Positions 56,522 to 64,000 of a stretch of 64,000 bases of DNA are shown piece by piece; the stretch's first letter is position 1, and each line of letters begins with the position of its first letter. Origin of the DNA: Pedobacter psychrodurus (GTDB taxonomy: Bacteria; Bacteroidota; Bacteroidia; Sphingobacteriales; Sphingobacteriaceae). The notes beneath the pieces were generated by a model. The model was not told the origin of the DNA. It saw only the letters and a list, made by a program, of their open reading frames with translations, and did not search any database. Where the stretch lies: positions 1,498-65,497 of the forward strand of contig NZ_SJSO01000026.1 of the NCBI RefSeq assembly GCF_004331735.1, written 5' to 3'. The translations under genes and the position numbers were made by a program.

Positions 56522-57379
56522 CTAGTTATATAAGGTTCCGGTGTTTACCACAGGTTGAACATGACGGTCGCCACAAAGTACAACCAGTAAATTACTTACC
56601 ATAGCGGCTTTACGCTCCTCATCCAAATCAACAATTCCTTTTTGCGATAATTTCTCTAATGCCATCTCTACCATACCTACGGCACCTTCAACTATTAATT
56701 TACGGGCTGCAATAACCGCTGTAGCCTGTTGACGCTGTAACATGGCACTGGCAATTTCTGGTGCATAAGCCAAATGCGAAATCCTGGCTTCTAAAACTTC
56801 AATACCTGCTCTCGATAAACGTTCATTCAGTTCGTTTTCTAAAAGTTCGCTTACTTTATCAGCACCGTCTTTTAAGGTAATGGTGGTTTCTTCGCCTTCG
56901 GAATGATCGTAAGGGAAAATATTGGCTAAATGCCTTACAGCAGCTTCACTCTGGATGTTTACATATTGCATGTAATTTTCTACAGAGAAAACAGCCTTAG
57001 CGGTTTCGTTCACTTTCCATACTACAACCGCGGCAATTTCAATCGGGTTGCCTAATTTATCGTTAACCTTTAATTGTTGCCCGTTTAAATTGTTGGCTTT
57101 TAATGATAAGCGCCTTTTAGCAGTTAAGGGATTTACCCAGAAAAAACCATCAGCTTTTACTGTGCCAATATATTTTCCGAAGAGGGTGAGTACCATCGAT
57201 TGATTGGGGTTGATGATTAAAAAGCCCGGAAATATTAAAAATATATCTATTGCCAGTAAAATTCCTCCCCAGAGAAAGATTTCTGAAACAAAACAGAAAA
57301 TGGAAGCGCCTAGCAATGCGATGCATAGTGCGAATGTTAGATAGCCTGATGGCGGATTAATAATTTTTTCCTGATACAT
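56522..57379 (-). CDS. SPFH (stomatin/prohibitin/flotillin) domain membrane protein
   Basis: 285 residues from the ATG at 57379 (MYQEKIINPPSG); a frame extension to 57436 has no support. Two hydrophobic segments (about 12-55) anchor it, and the SPFH domain follows (about 60-230: LFGKYIGTVKADGFFWVNPL, VVVWKVNETAKAVF, VRHLANIFPYD, RLSRAGIEVLEARISHLAYAPEIASAML). SPFH proteins form large membrane-associated oligomers linked to lipid organisation and protease control. The gene leads a three-gene operon ending in a ribbon-helix-helix regulator. The closest known label is the bacterial SPFH/Band 7 family; the specific partner is unknown. Confidence 0.9.
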   Translation of the reverse strand: MYQEKIINPPSGYLTFALCIALLGASIFCFVSEIFLWGGILLAIDIFLIFPGFLIINPNQSMVLTLFGKYIGTVKADGFFWVNPLTAKRRLSLKANNLNGQQLKVNDKLGNPIEIAAVVVWKVNETAKAVFSVENYMQYVNIQSEAAVRHLANIFPYDHSEGEETTITLKDGADKVSELLENELNERLSRAGIEVLEARISHLAYAPEIASAMLQRQQATAVIAARKLIVEGAVGMVEMALEKLSQKGIVDLDEERKAAMVSNLLVVLCGDRHVQPVVNTGTLYN

Positions 57380-57467
57380 AATTGATATTAATTTGATATC
57401 ATAAAGTAAAATATAAAATCTGGTAATTGCAAACAAAACCCGTAAAATTTATATTAGATAAAAATGT

Positions 57468-57475
57468 TATTTTTG
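57468..57475 (+). promoter_or_regulatory. Candidate -7 box for the 7TMR-HD gene
   Basis: TATTTTTG matches TAnnTTTG, 22 bases before the TTG start. The 118-bp divergent gap must also hold the SPFH operon promoter. Confidence 0.45.
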
Positions 57476-57497
57476 ACAATACAATAATTACATCATT

Positions 57498-59576
57498 TTG
57501 GCCAAAATCAAGAGAAATTCCCACAAAATCCTTTACCGGAAGTATTCATCAAACCTAAAATATGTGATGATGATATTTACCGTTTTCATTATTACGTTAT
57601 TCCTACCCAAACAACCCCGGTTTAGATATGAGTTTGAAAAAAATGCAGTATGGAAAAATAAGGACCTGATTTCGCCATTCAGTTTTGCTATTTTAAAAAC
57701 CAACCCGCAGGTTAGTGCCGATAAAAAGAATGCGCTAAAAGATATTTTGCCCGTGTACCAACTCGATAGGGGCATTACTGCAAATGCATTGGATGAGTTT
57801 GCCAACGAATTTGATATTAAGTGGAAATCGAAACAGCTCAACGAAAAAGACAAGGATATATATAAGAGTGCTGCTTATAAATTGCTCCAGAACATTTACC
57901 AGAAAGGGATTATTGGTTTAAATGTGAAACATCAGGCAGGAGGGAAAAACTATGACTTTTCTTTGCTTGAAAACAATGTGGCTCAGGAAAAAAATACACA
58001 GGATGTTTTTACCGCAGAATCGGCCTTGAATTTTTTTAAGGATAATTTTAAAGCCCCCAATCAGGTGATGGGCGATCTGGTTGCAAACCTGGCAATTGAT
58101 CATATTACACCGAACATTGTATTTGATGAGCGACTGACCCAAACCATACAGGATAATACGGTTAACAATATCTCTACTACCAAGGGTATGGTACAAAAGG
58201 GAGAGCTTATTGTAGCGAAGAATGATGTTATTGATGAAGAAATTTATCAGAAATTAGAATCTTATAAAGCAACCTACGATGCACAAACCAAAACAATTGG
58301 CAGCAGGGCATTGGTTTATCTGGGACAGGTAGTATTGGTTGGGTTTATACTCGCCATTTTAATGTCGTTCCTTTTTCTTTTTAGGAAAGATATTTTCGCC
58401 GATAACCGTCAGCTTTCCTTAATCCTGATTGTTACTACGGGGATGTTACTTGCATTAACCTGGGCCATTAAAATGGAAATCCCAAGTTTGTATTACATTC
58501 CGTTTTGTGTGGTACCCATTATCATTAGGATTCTGTTCGATACGCGTTTGGCACTTTACCTCCATATGTTGGTGATTTTAATTGCGGGTTTCTTTGTGGC
58601 CAATAGTTTCGAATTTGTGTTTTATCAGGTTACTGCGGGGATGGTTGCCATATTTAGCATTAAAAACTTTGTTAAGCGCGAAAGATTCCTGGTTTCTGCC
58701 TTATTTATTCTTTTGGCTTATTTAGTTTCTTTTGTAGGCATTGCCCTGCTCCGTGAAGGATCTTTCCGCGAAATAGAGTGGATGAATTTTATTCCTTTTA
58801 TTTTTAGCGTACTCTTATCTCTTTTAGCTTACCCGTTAATTTATCTGTTCGAACGTATTTTTGGTATCACATCAGATGTGGCCTTAATTGAGCTGACCAA
58901 TACCAATAATAAGCTGTTACGGGAGCTTGCCTTTAAAGCACCTGGAACGTTTCAACACTCTTTGCAGGTGGCTAACCTTGCAGAAGCCGCAATATTTAAA
59001 ATAGGCGGTAATTCTGTACTGGTAAGGGCGGGTGCCTTATATCATGATATCGGTAAAGTAGACAATCCACAGTATTTTATTGAAAATCAAAATACGGCTG
59101 TTAGTCCACACGATAAATTACCTTATGAGCAAAGTGCGCAGATTATAATTCAGCATGTGCACAAAGGAATTGAAATTTTAAGAAAGAACCAGATTCCTGA
59201 AGCGATTATCGATTTCATCAGAACACACCATGGAAATACCCGGGTTGATTATTTTTATCAGTCGTTTTTGAAAAATACGCCTGAAAAATTTGTCGACGAA
59301 AACATTTTTCGCTACCCGGGGCCAATACCTTTTAGTAAAGAAACTGGTGTGTTAATGCTCGCCGATTCGGTCGAAGCTGCCTCAAGAAGTCTAAAAAATC
59401 CCGATGCTCAGAACATAAATGACATTGTTGAACGGATAATTAACTACAAATTGGAGCAAAATCAGTTAGATGACTGCGATTTAACATTAAAAGATATTGA
59501 GACTATCAAATTGATATTCAAGACGATGCTTATGAGCATCTATCATGTGCGTATAGATTATCAACAAATTTTGTAA
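57498..59576 (+). CDS. 7TMR-HD family phosphohydrolase (PgpH-type c-di-AMP phosphodiesterase)
   Basis: 692 residues from a TTG start at 57498; no in-frame ATG is available until residue 24, inside the first membrane helix, so TTG is preferred. Order: a membrane helix (about 23-40), an extracytoplasmic 7TMR-HD domain (about 50-265), about seven membrane helices (about 270-465), and a cytoplasmic HD domain (about 480-650) with H in FQHSLQVANLAEAA, the HD pair in LYHDIGKVDNP and HHGNTRVDYF. PgpH in Listeria hydrolyses the second messenger c-di-AMP, and this family is the usual c-di-AMP phosphodiesterase in Bacteroidota; the substrate here is inferred. It is divergent from the SPFH operon. Confidence 0.92.
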   Translation: MAKIKRNSHKILYRKYSSNLKYVMMIFTVFIITLFLPKQPRFRYEFEKNAVWKNKDLISPFSFAILKTNPQVSADKKNALKDILPVYQLDRGITANALDEFANEFDIKWKSKQLNEKDKDIYKSAAYKLLQNIYQKGIIGLNVKHQAGGKNYDFSLLENNVAQEKNTQDVFTAESALNFFKDNFKAPNQVMGDLVANLAIDHITPNIVFDERLTQTIQDNTVNNISTTKGMVQKGELIVAKNDVIDEEIYQKLESYKATYDAQTKTIGSRALVYLGQVVLVGFILAILMSFLFLFRKDIFADNRQLSLILIVTTGMLLALTWAIKMEIPSLYYIPFCVVPIIIRILFDTRLALYLHMLVILIAGFFVANSFEFVFYQVTAGMVAIFSIKNFVKRERFLVSALFILLAYLVSFVGIALLREGSFREIEWMNFIPFIFSVLLSLLAYPLIYLFERIFGITSDVALIELTNTNNKLLRELAFKAPGTFQHSLQVANLAEAAIFKIGGNSVLVRAGALYHDIGKVDNPQYFIENQNTAVSPHDKLPYEQSAQIIIQHVHKGIEILRKNQIPEAIIDFIRTHHGNTRVDYFYQSFLKNTPEKFVDENIFRYPGPIPFSKETGVLMLADSVEAASRSLKNPDAQNINDIVERIINYKLEQNQLDDCDLTLKDIETIKLIFKTMLMSIYHVRIDYQQIL

Positions 59577-59582
59577 TTTTTT

Positions 59583-59612
59583 TTTGTTGGATAACTTGTT
59601 TTACTATATTTG
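59583..59612 (+). promoter_or_regulatory. Promoter of tRNA-Ser
   Basis: TTTG (59583-59586), an 18-base spacer and TATATTTG (59605-59612) fit the Bacteroidota TTTG / TAnnTTTG promoter, with both elements present. The tRNA begins 45 bases further on. Confidence 0.7.
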
Positions 59613-59656
59613 CAGACCTCAAAACAACGCCGGTAGGGCGAAAAATAGAGGATAAA

Positions 59657-59747
<91 letters not shown>

Positions 59748-59754
59748 AAAAAAG

Positions 59755-59779
59755 AACCCTGGTAAACAGGGTTTTTTTT
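59755..59779 (+). terminator. Intrinsic terminator of tRNA-Ser
   Basis: AACCCTG (59755-59761) and CAGGGTT (59767-59773) form a 7-bp stem around GTAAA, followed directly by a run of T. Confidence 0.85.
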
Positions 59780-60081
59780 ATGCGCTATTTTTTTTATGTA
59801 AATTACTGGTAATAAGTGATTTTACCTTCCCTTTAATATCCAATTCAAATCTTCAAAAACGAAAATACTAGAAAATAGCCATTTTTCAGAACTCCAAAAA
59901 TATAATTACTGTTTTAAAGTCTGTTAAAGTTGTTTTTTGTCAAAGGCTATGGGGACAGCCACATGTACTGGATCATGATTTTACAAAGTCTTCATGTAGC
60001 GTGTTACACATCACTGATCTATTCCTGAAATTTAGAATGTTGTATTCATATATTACGCATACTGAAGATAAACCTAGTTTG
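59780..60081. other. Intergenic region, nothing recognised
   Basis: AT-rich sequence between the tRNA terminator and the 3' end of the LuxR-type regulator gene. I see no gene, repeat or clear terminator. Confidence 0.6.
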
Positions 60082-61467
60082 TTAAATATGTGCCATCCAG
60101 ATATTGATGTCTTTATCAGATGGTATACCTAGTTTTTTTCTGACCCTGTATTTTTTGCTCTCAATAGCGCGGACAGAGGCTTTTGTATGGCGTGCCATTT
60201 CTTTGGTTTCAAAATTTAGCCTCAGCAATATGCAGAGCTCAATTTCACTTGCAACCAGATGCGGAGCTATTTTTAACAGCTTCTGACTGAACTCCGGATC
60301 AAAGTCATTGAATTTTATTAGAAATGCAGGATTATTGTTAACAGCAAGCTGAACGATCTCTTTCAGTGCCTCCAGTTTTGAAGGAGAGTGACTAAGCTCA
60401 TTCGATTCAATTTTTTTCATCAAATCATCAATTCTTTCTTGAGCCTCCATAGCAGATTGTTCAGTTTCGTTTCTTAGCAAAACCTCAGCTTTGTTCAGCT
60501 GAATAATAAATACGATCAGCAGAACAGCAAATAAAAGCACCAAAAACAGTGCTGAAATATAAAAGCGTACCAATACATCGGTAGTCTGCTTGTAATTTTT
60601 TAAAGCCACTACTTTAAACTCATCAATTAACTTGTAATTGATATCCTTAATGTTATTAATAATGAATTCCAGTTCATTACTAATATGACTATTCAGGGTG
60701 ATCAGTTCACTCTGTATGCTAAGGAGTTTTTGGTTCTTTTGGCGTAGTAATTCTAGTTTTCTGGCATACAGTTTTTTATCTCCATCTGCAATCTTTTGTT
60801 TATCAGGAGCACTAACTACTACATTTTTATAGTGATTTATTTCAATAACAGACTTTTCATTTTTGTTGGAGATGGCATCCTTTATTCTTTTAAAAAAGCC
60901 CTTTTTTTCCGTAGGTGCAACTTTTAAGACCGTATCCGTATTGATTTTCCGAATAGTTGCGGTTCTTGTACCAATACCAGAGGCATCCCCAGCAGTTACA
61001 TTCTCCTTATTAAAATCTGAATATATCGTAAGCAGAGAATCAAAACTGCGTTTGAGCACAAATAGCCTATCCGATAATTTCATTTTTTCATGATACCAGT
61101 ACTTCACTTTTTTACTTTGTGAGGCCGTTAGTTTAGAGGTGTCAGCATTTTCTTTCAGTAAAGAATCGATCATACTAAACACCAGTACAATCTTTGTGTT
61201 GTAGTCTGCGTATTTATTATTTCCAGTGGTCAGCAACGATTCCTGGAAATCGTCTTCAGCACGGTGAATTAATAATAATATCTGTTCTGGCTTCGATTGA
61301 TTTTGTTCAATGTTGGTTGCTAATGTAGATATGCTGCCCAGTTTATCGGTAATCGTGTTGAGGGCAATAAGCGCCGCTAATGCGGAAACAATAGTACATG
61401 CAAGAAATGCAAGAAGAATTTTTTTGGCAATTGCCCTTGTATATGTAAATCTCATTCGGGTTTTCAT
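60082..61467 (-). CDS. Membrane-anchored regulator with C-terminal LuxR-type HTH
   Basis: 461 residues from the ATG at 61467; a GTG at 61506 would add 13 residues without a clear purpose. Order: a first membrane helix (about 12-38, AIAKKILLAFLACTIVSALA), a predicted periplasmic helical region (about 40-310), a second membrane helix (about 315-340, FYISALFLVLLFAVLLIVFII), a coiled-coil linker and a C-terminal LuxR/GerE-like helix-turn-helix (about 400-461, ASEIELCILLRLNFETKEMA, then VRAIESKKYRVRKKLGI). This is the outline of Bacteroidota one-component membrane regulators with sensor and DNA-binding output in one chain; no kinase domain is present. The broken TPR-like gene lies 134 bases upstream on the same strand, and a collagen-like surface gene is divergent beyond it, a possible target. 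Ligand unknown. Confidence 0.85.
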   Translation of the reverse strand: MKTRMRFTYTRAIAKKILLAFLACTIVSALAALIALNTITDKLGSISTLATNIEQNQSKPEQILLLIHRAEDDFQESLLTTGNNKYADYNTKIVLVFSMIDSLLKENADTSKLTASQSKKVKYWYHEKMKLSDRLFVLKRSFDSLLTIYSDFNKENVTAGDASGIGTRTATIRKINTDTVLKVAPTEKKGFFKRIKDAISNKNEKSVIEINHYKNVVVSAPDKQKIADGDKKLYARKLELLRQKNQKLLSIQSELITLNSHISNELEFIINNIKDINYKLIDEFKVVALKNYKQTTDVLVRFYISALFLVLLFAVLLIVFIIQLNKAEVLLRNETEQSAMEAQERIDDLMKKIESNELSHSPSKLEALKEIVQLAVNNNPAFLIKFNDFDPEFSQKLLKIAPHLVASEIELCILLRLNFETKEMARHTKASVRAIESKKYRVRKKLGIPSDKDINIWMAHI

Positions 61468-61601
61468 TCGGTTGCAAAATGACGGATTTGAAAGCGAAAC
61501 TTTCACCTTAATTTCTACTCGTATCTACTCACATGATTATTATTCATTAATCATTAAAATCTAACATGTGTAGTAATTTATTGATTATCAGTTTTTTGTC
61601 T

Positions 61602-61983
61602 TTAATGCGTAGGTGTGGGTATTTTTGATTTTATTTTATACGTTTCAAATTTAAAGGAATTTAACAAGGCTAGATGTTGTGGGTTGTTTAATTTTTTTGC
61701 CAGAGCTTCTGTTTTTACAGCATATTTAAATGATTGCTCGTACCGCTCAGCATTATTATATTTAGAAGTGTAGGCCAAAATTGACCTTACCATCCCTTCT
61801 TCATAATTTATCTTTTTTGAAGCATTGTAGGTCAGCGTATTAGGCTTGATCCCCTTGTTTAGGTTGACACTTATCACGACATCGAGAATACTATCAATTT
61901 GTTTTTTTATCATATTGAGCGTAGTTGTCGCAACATGCAAAGATTAATAAGGCAATTACAAATTTTGTTGAATGTGTTTTCAT
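61602..61983 (-). pseudogene. Frameshifted secreted TPR-like protein gene
   Basis: The ATG at 61983 opens a good signal peptide (MKTHSTKFVIALLIFACCDN, then YAQ) that stops after nine more codons. Changing the frame by one base at the run of seven A (plus-strand T at 61902-61908) joins it to a downstream frame of about 90 residues (YDKKQIDSILD..., NYEEGMVRSILAYTSKYNN, YEQSFKYAVKTEALAKKLNN) that looks like TPR helices. The downstream part has no credible start of its own: the frame opens with TTG inside the signal-peptide region. The intact protein would be short and secreted. The break could be a real mutation, a phase-variable run or a sequence error. It is upstream of the LuxR-type regulator gene on the same strand. 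Confidence 0.65.
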
Positions 61984-62332
61984 AGATTAAAAGAGGTTAT
62001 GCATTCCAATATCTAGGTAAACAATATAACAATCAGTACTTTGATTTCAAAATTTAATCAGATATTTTATACTGGATCTTTAATTCTGGAGCTAGGTAGC
62101 GATTGTTTTTTTATTAAATATCTGATAATCAAATGAATGTATGTTGTGTGTAGATGTGCGTACTCAATTTTTCTTTTTGAGATAATATTATTTTTCTCTT
62201 TGCGCCATACAATCTGTTAGGCACTTTCCTATTCAATTTCTTCGCAACAATTAAAATCTGATTAACAGTTTATTTTAATCATACAGTGAGAAATGGCTGA
62301 AAGGAAGAGTGTGGTAATAAAATTATAATAAT
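61984..62332. other. Divergent intergenic region upstream of the collagen-like gene
   Basis: 349 bp without a gene. It contains an 11-bp inverted repeat (ATCAGATATTT at 62058-62068 and AAATATCTGAT at 62116-62126) with a 47-base spacer. It must hold promoters for both flanking genes; no clear TAnnTTTG box was found. Confidence 0.55.
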
Positions 62333-64000
62333 ATGATGAAAAAACGCTTACTCGTTATTTTAGGTCTGTCATTTTGCTTTATTGGGGTTTTTGGACAACA
62401 AAAAGTAAAAGATGGCTCAGTTGATGGTACTAACCTTCCCAATAAGGATGCTATTTTAGAATTGGAAAGTTCTAACAAGGGATTATTGCATGTCAGGGTA
62501 CCATTAAAAGCAACTACAAATGCATTTCCCTTATCTGCTCATGTTGCGGGGATGATGGTTTATAATACGGCCACGCAAGATGACGTTGTTCCTGGTATTT
62601 ACTACAATGACGGTACTAAATGGGTTTTTGTAAGGAGTTCTTCTTCCATTTTAGTAGAAGCACAACCAGGGAAAACTGGTACCCCAGGCGTACCCGGACA
62701 GCCTGGCGGACCAGGAGCTGGTGTAACTATTGTAACCAATGATGGTGGTACCTGGATCTATAATCCAACTACAAATACCTGGACAAATATCAGCGGCCCA
62801 AAAGGAGACAAGGGTGATCCGGGTATTCAGGCATTGCCAGGTACGAGCGGCACACCAGGTACGCCAGGTTCGGGTACAGCAGGTGCACCAGGTGCAGGTG
62901 TTACCGTAGTAACAAATGACAGCGGAACCTGGGTTTACAATACAACAACAGGAACGTGGACTAATATAGTTGGTCCGAAGGGTGCAGACGGGAAATCTGT
63001 AACTAGTGGTACAGGAGTTCCAACAGGAGGAAATAACGGCGATACCTATATAAATACTGCAACTGGGGATGTTTATACATATGTAAACGGAACTTGGATA
63101 GTAACTGGAAATATTAAAGGTGCAGATGGAAAAGATGGAATTGATGGAAAGTCAGTAATAGGTGCTTCAGGTGCTCCTGGAGCTTCAACTCCGGGTAAAG
63201 AAGGCGATACTTATATCAATACTACAACCGGCGAAACTTATGTTAAGCAGGGCGATACTTGGGTTTTAACTGGAAATATTAAAGGCGATAAAGGTGCAAA
63301 TGGAATTGATGGAAAGTCAATAACAGGTGCTTCAGGTGCTCCTGGAGCTTCAACTCCAGGTAAAGAAGGCGATACTTATATCAATACTACAACCGGCGAA
63401 ACTTATGTTAAGCAGGGCGATACTTGGGTATTAACGGGAAATATTAAAGGCGATAAAGGTGCAGATGGAAAAGATGGAATTGATGGAAAGTCAGTAATAG
63501 GTGCTTCAGGTGCTCCTGGAGCTTCAACTCCAGGTAAAGAAGGCGATACCTATATCAATACTACAACCGGCGAAACTTATGTTAAGCAGGGCGATACTTG
63601 GGTTTTAACTGGAAATATTAAAGGTGCAGATGGCAAGAACGGTGTAGATGGTAAATCTACCACTGGTGCAGCTGGTGCTCCTGGAGCAACAACTCCTGGC
63701 AACAACGGCGATACCTATATCAATACCATAACAGGTGAGACTTATGTTAAACAAGGTGATACCTGGGTATTGACTGGTAGTATTCAAGGCCCTGCTGGTA
63801 CCAATGGTTTAGATGGTAAAACATTAACCACTGGAACTACTACACCAACAGGTGGCAACAATGGCGATACTTATGTGAACACGACTACGGGTGATGTTTA
63901 CACCAATGTAAATGGAACTTGGACGGTAACTGGAAACATAAAAGGAGCAGATGGCAAGAATGGATTAGACGGTAAGTCTACCACTGGTGCAGCTGGCGCT
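62333..64000 (+). CDS. Collagen-like surface protein with tandem repeat units (3' end outside window)
   Basis: 556 residues are visible and the frame is still open at the right edge. A signal peptide (about 1-20, MMKKRLLVILGLSFCFIGVF, then GQQ) precedes a domain of about 95 residues of the type found at the start of many Bacteroidota surface proteins (NKDAILELESSNKGLLHVRV, HVAGMMVYNTATQDDV, GIYYNDGTKWVFV). Then come collagen-like Gly-X-Y stretches (GKTGTPGVPGQPGGPGAG, GPKGDKGDPG, GKDGIDGKS) alternating with a short beta-like module (NGDTYINTTTGETYV, GDTWVLTGNIKG). The two ATGs at 62333 and 62336 are equivalent. The protein is probably exported to the cell surface; the C-terminus that would show how it is sorted is missing. 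It diverges from the membrane LuxR-type regulator beyond a broken gene. Confidence 0.88.
   Translation, partial: MMKKRLLVILGLSFCFIGVFGQQKVKDGSVDGTNLPNKDAILELESSNKGLLHVRVPLKATTNAFPLSAHVAGMMVYNTATQDDVVPGIYYNDGTKWVFVRSSSSILVEAQPGKTGTPGVPGQPGGPGAGVTIVTNDGGTWIYNPTTNTWTNISGPKGDKGDPGIQALPGTSGTPGTPGSGTAGAPGAGVTVVTNDSGTWVYNTTTGTWTNIVGPKGADGKSVTSGTGVPTGGNNGDTYINTATGDVYTYVNGTWIVTGNIKGADGKDGIDGKSVIGASGAPGASTPGKEGDTYINTTTGETYVKQGDTWVLTGNIKGDKGANGIDGKSITGASGAPGASTPGKEGDTYINTTTGETYVKQGDTWVLTGNIKGDKGADGKDGIDGKSVIGASGAPGASTPGKEGDTYINTTTGETYVKQGDTWVLTGNIKGADGKNGVDGKSTTGAAGAPGATTPGNNGDTYINTITGETYVKQGDTWVLTGSIQGPAGTNGLDGKTLTTGTTTPTGGNNGDTYVNTTTGDVYTNVNGTWTVTGNIKGADGKNGLDGKSTTGAAGA
62989..64000 (+). repeat. Tandem 165-174 bp repeats in the collagen-like gene
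   Basis: Units with a GKS-xx-GASGAPGAS core recur at about 63151, 63316, 63490 and 63655 (spacings 165, 174 and 165), with variant units before and after and another starting near the right edge. Units 63151, 63316 and 63490 are nearly identical in DNA over more than 120 bases. The one 174-bp spacing comes from three extra residues in the Gly-X-Y part. Confidence 0.9.

Noticed and set aside
57380..57436. Longer N-terminus for the SPFH protein
   Set aside because: The extension lies in the divergent promoter region and is not protein-like; MYQEKI is a normal start.
62058..62126. 11-bp inverted repeat with a 47-base spacer
   Set aside because: In such AT-rich DNA this can occur by chance; noted under the intergenic region only.

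Overview
The window looks like chromosome from a Bacteroidota member of the Sphingobacteriaceae, most likely Pedobacter or a close relative. The basis is moderate-to-low GC, almost no Shine-Dalgarno sequences, -7 boxes of the TAnnTTTG type, T9SS type B sorting domains with PorP/SprF partners, and REP-like intergenic elements. The genus is inferred from overall appearance, not from a marker gene.

Positions 1-40.8 kb form a surface-adhesin locus built from two cassettes, each a giant repeat protein followed by its PorP/SprF-type outer-membrane partner. Cassette 1 (1-6134) is cut by the left edge. Cassette 2 (7631-38818) contains one uninterrupted 30,156-bp gene for a protein of 10,051 residues (about 1 MDa). 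In order it carries a signal peptide, a glycine-rich segment, about 25 DUF11 domains mixed with Ig-like domains, 40 Calx-beta domains, four 91-residue cadherin-like domains, three more DUF11-like domains, an Ig-like domain and a type IX secretion signal. Between the cassettes lie an orphan NarL/LuxR-type response regulator, a strong bidirectional terminator, a small basic protein gene and a structured leader. A PorE-like gene (TPR, propeller and OmpA domains) closes the locus. The SprF proteins are identical over residues 23-306, so one cassette probably arose from, or exchanged sequence with, the other.

40.8-47.3 kb holds a lone thrombospondin-type-3 lipoprotein and a two-gene mutagenesis cassette: a Y-family polymerase and a DnaE2-like polymerase alpha subunit, preceded by two matching dyads of which one overlaps the -7 box. 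47.3-55.8 kb is housekeeping: a YdeI/DUF1905 protein, a polyprenol-phosphate mannosyltransferase-like GT2, two POT peptide transporters, a secreted hypothetical protein and a thiolase. The gaps are filled with several families of palindromic repeats.

55.8-59.8 kb carries an SPFH / membrane protein / ribbon-helix-helix operon (the last a 55-residue gene), divergent from a 7TMR-HD (PgpH-type) phosphohydrolase gene and a tRNA-Ser(GCT). 60-64 kb has a membrane-anchored LuxR-type regulator, a TPR-like gene broken at a run of seven A, and, divergently, the start of a collagen-like surface protein made of 55-58-residue tandem units that runs off the right edge.

The most unusual item is the megadalton adhesin, with its two-domain supermodule organisation, leader RNA and duplicated secretion partner.
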